Part shown: piece after piece, positions 1 to 6,884 of the stretch
Layout: every line of letters starts with the position of its first letter
Position numbering within the stretch: the stretch's first letter is position 1
Assembly (NCBI GenBank): GCA_900551105.1
Contig: URUT01000037.1
Coordinates: 1-13,694 of the forward strand
DNA length: 13,694 nucleotides
DNA from: an uncultured Mycoplasmatota bacterium
GTDB lineage: Bacteria; Bacillota_I; Bacilli_A; RF39; UBA660
Reading direction: 5' to 3'
The notes under the pieces: model-generated
The model's database searches: none
What the model saw: only the letters and a program-made list of their open reading frames with translations
Told to the model about the DNA's origin: nothing
Made by a program: the position numbers and the translations under genes

Positions 1-660
1 GGAAAATATGTTGCTGGTGGTGGTACATCTATTTATCAAAGATCTGTTGATAATCAAAAAACTTTACAGGCTACAGTTAAAACACTACTTGATGATATTG
101 CTAATCAAAATGATTATGCCGGTTATAAAAGTGCTAGAGATGCACTTAGGAATGATGCAAAGCAAGGAAAACTTGGAAATGCAAGGCTCGCCAAAGTTTT
201 ACAAGATGTTAATGGAAATGTAAATACAGTTTTTTCTGAAATAGAAGAAAATGGAAAGAAAAAACGGGTTGTAAGTGGAGTTGAAATTAATGGTAAAACC
301 TATAAATTTAATGATATTAATGGAAAAGAAGATGCTATAAAGGCTGCATATCAGTCATTTATGTCTTCTGCTCAAGTAGAAAACCTTTCAAAATTAGGTG
401 CAGAGAGTTGTGCTAATTATGCTAGTGGTTTAGCTTCTCAATTTAATAAAATGTCATTTACTATAAGTGATGAAAAGGCTAGAAATGAGTTATCTAGTAT
501 GGTTCAAGATTTAGTTAGTCAATCATCTAATCTAAATACTGATGCAGATTTTGAAAATTTTGCAAAGTTGTATGAAGATATTAATAAACGTTTAACTTCT
601 TCTATTAAGATTGATCAATCAATGTTAATTAAGGAACAATCCAAAAAGGGGGATAAATAA
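1..660 (+). CDS. C-terminal part of a T4SS-operon protein, 5' end outside window
   Basis: Frame 1 is open from the first base to the TAA at 658-660 (219 codons visible), so the real start lies upstream; the internal ATG at 361 is not a credible start because the frame is open and protein-like before it. The visible part is soluble, rich in Lys, Asn, Ser and Ala, with no membrane segment, and appears mostly helical. A Gly-rich stretch (VAGGGTS) opens it and a basic tail closes it. I do not recognise a family. In pCF10-type systems the gene just upstream of prgI encodes the VirB6-like PrgH channel protein, which carries a cytosolic C-terminal domain. Position therefore makes a VirB6-like tail a reasonable guess, but the membrane part needed to show it is not in the window. 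The stop overlaps the next start by one base (TAATG), which implies co-translation. Confidence 0.75.
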   Translation, partial: GKYVAGGGTSIYQRSVDNQKTLQATVKTLLDDIANQNDYAGYKSARDALRNDAKQGKLGNARLAKVLQDVNGNVNTVFSEIEENGKKKRVVSGVEINGKTYKFNDINGKEDAIKAAYQSFMSSAQVENLSKLGAESCANYASGLASQFNKMSFTISDEKARNELSSMVQDLVSQSSNLNTDADFENFAKLYEDINKRLTSSIKIDQSMLIKEQSKKGDK

Positions 661-1082
661 TGGATAAGATAGATGCTCAAATTATTTGTAGAATTTGTTC
701 TATGTATAATGTTTATTTTGAATTTCTACTTGATATTGAATTTGAAGAATTTCAAGCTATTAAAAAAGCTTGGGATGCAGAAAAACAACGTGTTTTAATG
801 GGTGAAATAAAAGGCTCTACCAAAGAAGTAGACATGAAATATTATCGTCAAATGATTGGAGTTTTAGATCGCATTAAAAGGGATAACTTTGGATTATATC
901 GTAGGTGTACTGATGAAATGAAAGATATTCTAAAAAAAGATAAAGCATATTGTAAAAAAGCGGGTTTAATTGTTAAAGATGATGCAGATTATACGAATGT
1001 AGAATATTATGTAAATTATTTATTCTCTGAAAAAGCTTTGAATAAAGCAAAAGCTATTTTAGGTTCATTTGGTAAGAAATAA
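660..1082 (+). CDS. Hypothetical soluble protein in T4SS operon (140 aa)
   Basis: I do not recognise this protein. It is 140 residues, highly charged (many Lys, Asp and Glu), has no signal peptide or membrane helix, and looks all-helical, so it is probably cytoplasmic. It has four cysteines: two in the N-terminal motif IICRICSM, one in YRRCTDE and one in AYCKKAG. The spacing does not make a clear zinc site. The start is fixed by a strong AAGGGGG ribosome binding site at 646-652, seven bases before the ATG, and by the one-base overlap with the preceding stop. It lies between the presumed channel protein and the PrgI-like gene, so an accessory or chaperone role for the T4SS is possible, but only context supports this. 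Confidence 0.85.
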   Translation: MDKIDAQIICRICSMYNVYFEFLLDIEFEEFQAIKKAWDAEKQRVLMGEIKGSTKEVDMKYYRQMIGVLDRIKRDNFGLYRRCTDEMKDILKKDKAYCKKAGLIVKDDADYTNVEYYVNYLFSEKALNKAKAILGSFGKK

Positions 1083-1105
1083 ATACAATAAAGGAGGAGT
1101 AAAGA

Positions 1106-1429
1106 GTGGGAAATAATAATTATCTGATACCAGCAAACTCTAAGAAGTCTATGCTGATACTTGGATTATTTAATGTGACTGATTTGATAATATTTGGTAC
1201 AGGTATTGTAGTAAGTTTTGTACTGATGCTTAGTATAACGACCAATGATGTTAAAACTGCTGCTATGATTCTTAGTCCAGCACTTGTATGTACGTTTTTA
1301 ATAATTCCACTTCCTAATCAGCATAATGTAAGAACGTTTATTAAAAATGTATACACGTATTATACAAATCGTCGTATTTATTATTGGAAAGGTTGGTGTA
1401 ATAGTTATGGCAAAACAGACAACAAGTAA
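1106..1429 (+). CDS. prgI: PrgI/VirB3-like T4SS inner membrane protein
   Basis: A 107-residue membrane protein with two predicted helices (about residues 26-45 and 51-70), a polar N-terminus starting NNNYLIPAN, and an aromatic/basic C-terminal motif RRIYYWKGWC (89-98). This layout, and the position directly before virB4, fit the PrgI family, the Gram-positive counterpart of VirB3, which sits in the membrane next to the VirB4 ATPase. The start is a GTG chosen because an ideal AAGGAGGAG site at 1091-1099 ends six bases before it. Its 3' end overlaps the next gene by 23 bases, typical of tightly coupled virB3-virB4 pairs, where the two are fused in some systems. The family call is from recognition and context; the membrane topology is read directly from the sequence. 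Confidence 0.85.
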   Translation: MGNNNYLIPANSKKSMLILGLFNVTDLIIFGTGIVVSFVLMLSITTNDVKTAAMILSPALVCTFLIIPLPNQHNVRTFIKNVYTYYTNRRIYYWKGWCNSYGKTDNK

Positions 1430-1964
1430 GTATTCAGAGGATTGGGTACCAGTTAAAGCAATTCAAAATGGAATGATTATTTTAAATAATAATTATTATG
1501 TTTCAGGAATAAAGATTGAGCCTAAAAATATCTTTATTTTGGATTATCAAACTCAAAATAATATTATTTTTAATTTTAGAAATTTCTATAATGTTATTGA
1601 TTTTGAGTTTTGGCTTGTAGTTGCTGATAGACCAGTTGATATTAAACTTTATTTATCACAGTTACAGTTACAGTATGATTCTGCTCCTAATCAAGCTATT
1701 AGAAAGTTAATTAATCAGGATATTCAAAAGGCTGAACTATTTAGTGGTAGTGCTATAAATGCTGTTGATACTGAATATTTTATATTATTTAGAGATAAGA
1801 AGTTAGATGTTGTTCAAAAGAGAATTCAAACTTTAATTACTAATTTAGCAAGTACTGGTTTGAATTCTAGACAAACAAGTGATGATGATTTGAAATTCTT
1901 GTTGCAGAATTTTCTCAATGGGGGCGCAAAAAATGAATATGGGACGGTGATGAGCAATGTCTAA
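1407..1964 (+). CDS. Stand-alone VirB4 N-terminal domain protein
   Basis: A 185-residue soluble protein. Its start (EDWVPVKAIQNGMIILNNN) and the following alternation of strands and helices resemble the N-terminal domain of Gram-positive VirB4/PrgJ ATPases, which normally begins with W-[VL]-P and a conserved NG-I turn. It has no Walker motifs. The 596-residue VirB4 that follows lacks this section, and 185 + 596 gives about the length of an ordinary one-piece VirB4. An in-frame ATG at 1347 would lie deep inside the PrgI gene, so I prefer the ATG at 1407, although no strong ribosome binding site decides it. The stop overlaps the virB4 start by eight bases (ATGTCTAA), in a different frame. I infer that it works as a subunit bound to VirB4 and its membrane partner. 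A recent frameshift is less likely because the virB4 frame is closed by two TGA codons just upstream. Confidence 0.8.
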   Translation: MAKQTTSKYSEDWVPVKAIQNGMIILNNNYYVSGIKIEPKNIFILDYQTQNNIIFNFRNFYNVIDFEFWLVVADRPVDIKLYLSQLQLQYDSAPNQAIRKLINQDIQKAELFSGSAINAVDTEYFILFRDKKLDVVQKRIQTLITNLASTGLNSRQTSDDDLKFLLQNFLNGGAKNEYGTVMSNV

Positions 1965-3747
1965 TACATTTAAGAGTGAGATTGCCCCAAAGGGGTTAAA
2001 GTTTGATGTTAATGAGTTTATGGTAAGTGATAAGTATGCTACTATTCTTACTGTAATTAGTTATCCAAAGGTTATTGGACCGGGTTTTTTGTCAAATATT
2101 ACTAATTTGCCGGGCGTAAAAGTTGTTGTTAAACATATTCCAATAGATTTTTCTACAATGAGTAGAATGATTAATAAGGAAATTGCTGATTTAAAAGAAA
2201 GATATCAGCATGAAAATGAACGAACTTTACAGGAAAGAATTCGTCAAGATTACGAGTCTTTGGAGTCTTTTGTACAGATGCTTGCAGCTACACAATCAAA
2301 AATCTTTGATTTTCAAATGCATATTATGCTAACTGCTGATACTAAAGAAGAGTTAGAGAATAAGAAAATGCAGGTAAGAAACTATTTGGATGCAATGGGA
2401 ATGCGTGGTATTCCAATGATGTTTGAACAAGAAAAAGTTTTGAAGTCTATGTTGCCAATTTTTCCAAAGCAAGATATTGAAGAAAGGGTTGGTATTCCAA
2501 TACCAAGTCCAACTATTGCTGCTATGTATCCATTTGTGTTTGATAGTATAAAAGATCCAGGTTCTAGTACATTACTTGGTGTAGACTTTTCTGGTGGTGT
2601 TGTTTTGTTTAATCAATTCTTATATCAAACTAAGAAAGAGTTTAATCGTAATAATGCAAATATGATTATTTTAGGTACATCTGGTAGTGGTAAATCTACG
2701 TCTGCTAAGTTAATGCTTCGTACTCATATTAGAAATGGTTGCAGAATAGTAGCAATTGATCCGGAAGGCGAACTTGGTGAAATGACTAAGAACTTTGGAG
2801 GAGATTTTATTGATCTAGGTAAGGGTGGTCAGTTTGGTATGATTAATCCTTTAGAGGTTATTTTGGATGCTGATGAAGAGGAACTTAGTCAAGGTTTGGG
2901 TTATACAGTATTAACTAGAACATTACAGTCTTTAAAAGCTTTTATGAAGTATTATTATCCTTCTATTGAAGAAGATGTTCTTGCAATGTTTAGTGAGGTA
3001 GTTCAAGATACTTATAAGAGATTTAATATTGATTTTAATACAGATTTTAGTAAATTTACTAGTAAAGATTTTCCAATTTTTGATGATGTTTATGCAACTA
3101 TTAAAGGTAAATTACTTTCAATGCCTGAGGCTACTAGAGAAAAAGATGTTATGGAAAGACTAGAGCTTAGAGTTAGACCATTTGTTAAAGAACTTAAATT
3201 CTATTTTAATGGTCATACCACAATAGAAGCTAAGAGTGATTTTATTGTATTTAATATTCGTGAACTAATGAATAGTGACGAGAATATTAGAAATGCCCTT
3301 TTCTTTAATATCTTAAAGTATGCTTGGGGATTATGTTTGGATAAGAGTACTAATACAGTTATGTATGTTGATGAGGCTCATGTATTATTATCTAGTAAAA
3401 ATGAGCTTGGTGCTGAGTTCTTAGCACAGATTCAAAGAAGAAGTAGAAAATATAATACGGGTACAATTATTATTACGCAGCAGCCAACTGATTTTGCAGC
3501 TGAAAATGTTTTTGTTCATGGTAAAGCAATCTTTGATAATGCTGCTTATTATTTAGTAATGGGACTTAAGAAACAGGCTGTTGAGGATTTATCTAGATTG
3601 ATAGATTTAAATGATAATGAAAAAGAAAGTATTAAAACGTATAGTCAGGGTGAAGCATTGTTTGTATGTGGAAACCGTCGCATGCGTATAAATGTGGTTT
3701 TAACGCAGGATGAACTTGATTCATTTGGTACTGGCGGAGGACTATAA
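1957..3747 (+). CDS. virB4: VirB4-family T4SS ATPase (motor domain)
   Basis: This is the 596-residue AAA+ type IV secretion ATPase that energises assembly and transport at the cytoplasmic face. The Walker A motif GTSGSGKST is at residues 240-248, after the usual lead-in NANMIIL. Walker B is MYVDEAHVLL at 469-478, with D472 and E473 as the Mg/catalytic pair. A sensor-like TIIITQQPTDF follows at 503-513, preceded by the basic RRSRK helix. Residues 1-235 form the middle domain (PGFLSNI, later GIPIPSPTIAAMYPF) seen in Gram-positive VirB4/PrgJ proteins. The far N-terminal domain is missing and is encoded by the preceding gene. The start overlaps the upstream stop by eight bases, with a GGTGAT site at 1946-1951. 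All key ATPase residues are present, so it should be active. Confidence 0.95.
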   Translation: MSNTFKSEIAPKGLKFDVNEFMVSDKYATILTVISYPKVIGPGFLSNITNLPGVKVVVKHIPIDFSTMSRMINKEIADLKERYQHENERTLQERIRQDYESLESFVQMLAATQSKIFDFQMHIMLTADTKEELENKKMQVRNYLDAMGMRGIPMMFEQEKVLKSMLPIFPKQDIEERVGIPIPSPTIAAMYPFVFDSIKDPGSSTLLGVDFSGGVVLFNQFLYQTKKEFNRNNANMIILGTSGSGKSTSAKLMLRTHIRNGCRIVAIDPEGELGEMTKNFGGDFIDLGKGGQFGMINPLEVILDADEEELSQGLGYTVLTRTLQSLKAFMKYYYPSIEEDVLAMFSEVVQDTYKRFNIDFNTDFSKFTSKDFPIFDDVYATIKGKLLSMPEATREKDVMERLELRVRPFVKELKFYFNGHTTIEAKSDFIVFNIRELMNSDENIRNALFFNILKYAWGLCLDKSTNTVMYVDEAHVLLSSKNELGAEFLAQIQRRSRKYNTGTIIITQQPTDFAAENVFVHGKAIFDNAAYYLVMGLKKQAVEDLSRLIDLNDNEKESIKTYSQGEALFVCGNRRMRINVVLTQDELDSFGTGGGL

Positions 3748-3754
3748 AAAGTTT

Positions 3755-3763
3755 AGGCGGTGA
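3755..3763 (+). promoter_or_regulatory. Ribosome binding site deciding the hydrolase start
   Basis: AGGCGGTGA resembles AGGAGGTGA with one mismatch. It lies eight bases before the ATG at 3769. The alternative in-frame GTG at 3760 falls inside this site, so the ATG is the better start. Confidence 0.7.
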
Positions 3764-3768
3764 TAATT

Positions 3769-5853
3769 ATGGCGAGAAGCTATGATTTATTAAAAAAACT
3801 ATTAAAAATGGGTATTTTATTAATACCTTTCTTTTTAATAGTGTTTTTTAGTTCTATAAGGAGTGTTTCTGCTGCTTATTTTAGGTATGCTGATTTTGAT
3901 TTTGATGTTTTTGCTAAACAAAATTTAGGATATTGGACTTATGTTTGTAGTGATAATAGTACAAGTGAAAGTGAATTAAAGGAGTGTCAAGAAAAGATAC
4001 TTGCTAGTCAAAAGAAATTTTATGTTAGGTTATATAAATTACTTGCTAAATATCAAGCAAAAGGAATGTATATTGATGATAAGATTATTATTATGACTTC
4101 GTTTTTTGAACTTGATCCAGATATGTTTGCAGATGACCCATCTAATTATCAGGACGTAACAAGTTCTAATGGTTTACCTTATTCTGGTGATGATAGTGAT
4201 GATGCTTATGATATAGATAATGATTATAGTGCTGAGTATTGGGAAAATGAAACTGATACAATAAAGTTATTATTAAAAGCTATGATTGGTTATAAGGCTT
4301 ATTGTTATGGAATTTATCCTGCTAGTACAAAAGATAATGAAGATGGTTCTGTAAGTTATACTTGCGATGGTGGGGGAGTTTTAGTTGGTGACCAGTGTGA
4401 AGAGCTTGTTAGAACTAGTGAGATTGGTTTTTGGGAAAAGATTATGATTAAAACCGGTGTTAAATCATTTTTTGGAATAGCAGCTGAAGAAGAACAAAAG
4501 TGTATTCAAGAGGTTCAGAGTAATCCTAAATATACTTCTCATAGAATTGATGCGTCTGATACTAGAGAAGTAACAGTGAATAAGTACTGGGAGTTTTTGA
4601 TTAAAGGTGATTATTTTGATAAAAAACCGCATTTAAGTAATCATTATTATAAAATATTAGACGTTACCGGTCATAAAAAGAATACAGAAATTACTGATAG
4701 TGAAAAAGAAACTTATAGCGAGGAACTAAAAGAGGCTAGAACCGAGATAGTTGATTATATTAAAGAGTTACTGGATAATTATGGTAATGATGATTATATG
4801 GTTAACTTTGTTAGTGGGGCCGGTGGTGGATCGTTTTGGTGGCCAATAGGTTCAGCTGAAACCACAGAAAAAGGTGGAGTGCTTTTTGCAAGTGGTGAAC
4901 CAATGAGGTCAGTAATAACTAGTTATTTTGGTCTAAGGGATGCTCCTACTGAGAATGCTTCTACTAATCATGGGGCGATAGATATCGGACCTTCTGGTTA
5001 TGAAATTGGTACCGTAAATGTTATTGCTTCAAGAGATGGGGTTGTTGCTGATGTGCATACTGGATGTATTTCTTATGGGGATTCTTCTTGTGGTACTGGT
5101 TTAGGTAATTATGTTTTGATTAGTCACTCTGATGGAATGTATACAATGTATGCTCACATGCATCAAAATACTGTTACTGTAACAAACGGAGAAAGTGTAA
5201 GACAAGGACAAGTTATCGGTAAAGCAGGAAGTTCTGGAGTATCTACTGGACATCATTTGCATTTTGAAGTTAGAACAGATATTAATACTAAAGTAGATCC
5301 ACTTAACTATGTAGATATGGCTAATCCAAGACCGGCAGCATCAGCTGGGTCAAGTAATATTACTGAGTTTATTATAAGTTTTGAAGGTGGAGATACTGAT
5401 GGAACAACTTATACAGTAATTTGTCCGCCGGGAGATATACCAACGGTTGGTCATGGTATAACGTTAAAAAATAATTTAGATTTGTTTGCTAAGTATGGTT
5501 TATCTTTAAGTAGTACAAATGATTATTATAATTATTGCGGGCAGGAGATGGATAAATCAATAATAGATAAAATATACTATGATAGAGTTGAGATTGATAA
5601 AGAGTCTATATCAGCTTATCTAGTTAGTAAAGGACTAAATTTAGCAGATTATCAACTTGATGCTTTAATAAGTTTAAAATATAATCATGGAAATATTAAT
5701 GGATTTGTAGATGCTTATCAAAGTTATGGAGCTACAGAAGCATTATGTACTAATTGGTGGAATGATTATGCAGTTAATAAAGGAACTGGTACAGAGGCTG
5801 GTCTTAGAAAAAGAAGAAAACAAGAATGTCAGTTATTCCTTCATGGATATTAA
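3769..5853 (+). CDS. Secreted bifunctional murein hydrolase, M23 peptidase + GH24 lysozyme
   Basis: This 694-residue protein has an N-terminal hydrophobic leader (about 12-32) ending in SVSA, so it is exported and perhaps cleaved. Residues 35-380 are an unknown ectodomain with an acidic linker (near 139-158) and a helical EELKEAR stretch. Residues 385-505 are an M23/LytM peptidase with all zinc and catalytic histidines visible: HxxxD at H401-D405, H463 in YAHMH, and HLH at 496-498. Residues 533-694 are a GH24 phage-type lysozyme: E539 is the likely catalytic acid, CPPGDIPTVGHG (552-563) is the active-site loop with T559, and YQLDALISLKYNHG and AGLRKRRKQE are the later family motifs. It plays the PrgK/VirB1 role of opening peptidoglycan for the T4SS, cutting both glycan and peptide. 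The exported part has 12 cysteines, unusual for this kind of bacterium. Confidence 0.93.
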   Translation: MARSYDLLKKLLKMGILLIPFFLIVFFSSIRSVSAAYFRYADFDFDVFAKQNLGYWTYVCSDNSTSESELKECQEKILASQKKFYVRLYKLLAKYQAKGMYIDDKIIIMTSFFELDPDMFADDPSNYQDVTSSNGLPYSGDDSDDAYDIDNDYSAEYWENETDTIKLLLKAMIGYKAYCYGIYPASTKDNEDGSVSYTCDGGGVLVGDQCEELVRTSEIGFWEKIMIKTGVKSFFGIAAEEEQKCIQEVQSNPKYTSHRIDASDTREVTVNKYWEFLIKGDYFDKKPHLSNHYYKILDVTGHKKNTEITDSEKETYSEELKEARTEIVDYIKELLDNYGNDDYMVNFVSGAGGGSFWWPIGSAETTEKGGVLFASGEPMRSVITSYFGLRDAPTENASTNHGAIDIGPSGYEIGTVNVIASRDGVVADVHTGCISYGDSSCGTGLGNYVLISHSDGMYTMYAHMHQNTVTVTNGESVRQGQVIGKAGSSGVSTGHHLHFEVRTDINTKVDPLNYVDMANPRPAASAGSSNITEFIISFEGGDTDGTTYTVICPPGDIPTVGHGITLKNNLDLFAKYGLSLSSTNDYYNYCGQEMDKSIIDKIYYDRVEIDKESISAYLVSKGLNLADYQLDALISLKYNHGNINGFVDAYQSYGATEALCTNWWNDYAVNKGTGTEAGLRKRRKQECQLFLHGY

Positions 5854-5864
5854 GGAGATGCTTT

Positions 5865-6386
5865 ATGAAAAATAAAAAAGGGTTAATTATTGCGATAGTA
5901 TCTATTTTGTGTTTGGTTTTTATTGTTAGTTATTTTGCTTTATTTAAGAGTAATAAGACTAATAATAAAAACTTAAATACAAAAGTTAAATTAACAACTA
6001 ATTATTCTATGTTTTTTACAGTTAGTGGGTGTATTAATACATACTACAGTTATGTTGGTAAACTAGATGGTGAAAACGTTATTAAATTACTTAATTCTGA
6101 TTATATAAAAAATAATAAGATTAATAAAAATAATGTGTTTGATAAGATAACTAGTTATGAAAACAATATTGTAACTTTTAAAGCTAAAAAGATGTATGAA
6201 GCTATGCTAAATAGTAAGATAACTATTTATTATGTTTATGGTGATGTCTATCTTACTACTGTTCAGGGTGATAAAAAAACTGGAGATGCTTATTTGGAAG
6301 TGAGAATAGATAATTCTAATAGACTGTTTGATATTACTCCAATAAATAAAGATTTTTATGAGGAGGTTATAAATGGACAAAATTAA
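5865..6386 (+). CDS. Single-pass membrane protein, probable NTF2-like VirB8/TcpC-type subunit (first copy)
   Basis: A 173-residue protein with a short basic cytoplasmic end, one membrane helix (7-27) and an exported domain of about 140 residues. The domain starts with a helix holding YSYVGKLDGENVIKLLNSDY (61-80) and then alternates strands. This helix-then-sheet order and the position next to T4SS genes suggest the NTF2-like fold of VirB8/TcpC. I see no decisive family motif, so this is inference. The AAGGAG site at 5852-5857, seven bases ahead, sets the start at 5865 rather than at an earlier ATG inside the hydrolase gene. The last 14 bases overlap the next gene, whose product has the same layout and a similar helix (see findings). 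Confidence 0.7.
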   Translation: MKNKKGLIIAIVSILCLVFIVSYFALFKSNKTNNKNLNTKVKLTTNYSMFFTVSGCINTYYSYVGKLDGENVIKLLNSDYIKNNKINKNNVFDKITSYENNIVTFKAKKMYEAMLNSKITIYYVYGDVYLTTVQGDKKTGDAYLEVRIDNSNRLFDITPINKDFYEEVINGQN

Positions 6387-6867
6387 TTCAGATAAGGTAT
6401 CATTAATTGTTTGTGGGATAGTTTTATTATGTGCAATTGTTTTTGCAGTCATTTCAAATAAAGATAGTTTTGATGGTAGTAATTATGATGGTAATAGTTA
6501 TTCATTTTTACATGATTATGAAGTTAATGAAGTTGTTTATATGAGTGTTGATGAAGAAGCAATGGCTAGAAAATATTTGGGAGAATTTGTAAATTTAGCG
6601 GTTTTTGATAGAGAAGCTGCTTATGCTTTAATTGATGATGAGTATAAAGAAGCAAAGTTGCCAACTATAGAAGATTTTAATAAAAAGATTGATTCTATTA
6701 ATTCTACTAATTTTAGGAAGGCTAAAGTTACTAGTTATACAGTTAAAAAGGCTAGTAATTATAAACTTTTTTATGTTATAGATGGGTCAGATAATATTTT
6801 TGTTTTTAAAGAAAATAGTATAATGAATTATAGTGTTTATTTAGATAGTTTTACTATTAAAAAGTAA
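6373..6867 (+). CDS. Single-pass membrane protein, probable NTF2-like VirB8/TcpC-type subunit (second copy)
   Basis: A 164-residue protein with one membrane helix (9-27), an acidic/Gly/Asn linker (31-50) and an exported domain. The helix FVNLAVFDREAAYALIDDEY (72-91), followed by LPTIEDFNKKI and several short strands, is typical of NTF2-like domains, in which a cavity is closed by the first helices. This is the fold of VirB8 and of TcpC, which scaffold the channel in the wall zone. It matches the preceding protein in topology and in several positions of the first helix, so the two are probably paralogues acting together. A perfect AGGAGGT site at 6361-6367 precedes the ATG by five bases, while the upstream gene is still being read. 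The fold assignment is an inference from pattern. Confidence 0.75.
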   Translation: MDKINSDKVSLIVCGIVLLCAIVFAVISNKDSFDGSNYDGNSYSFLHDYEVNEVVYMSVDEEAMARKYLGEFVNLAVFDREAAYALIDDEYKEAKLPTIEDFNKKIDSINSTNFRKAKVTSYTVKKASNYKLFYVIDGSDNIFVFKENSIMNYSVYLDSFTIKK

Positions 6868-6869
6868 GA

Positions 6870-6878
6870 AAGGAGGTG
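6870..6878 (+). promoter_or_regulatory. Ribosome binding site deciding the NlpC/P60 gene start
   Basis: AAGGAGGTG is a near-perfect anti-16S match whose AGGAGG core ends eight bases before the ATG at 6885. The in-frame GTG at 6876 is part of the site itself and cannot be the start. Confidence 0.8.
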
Positions 6879-6884
6879 CCTTTT

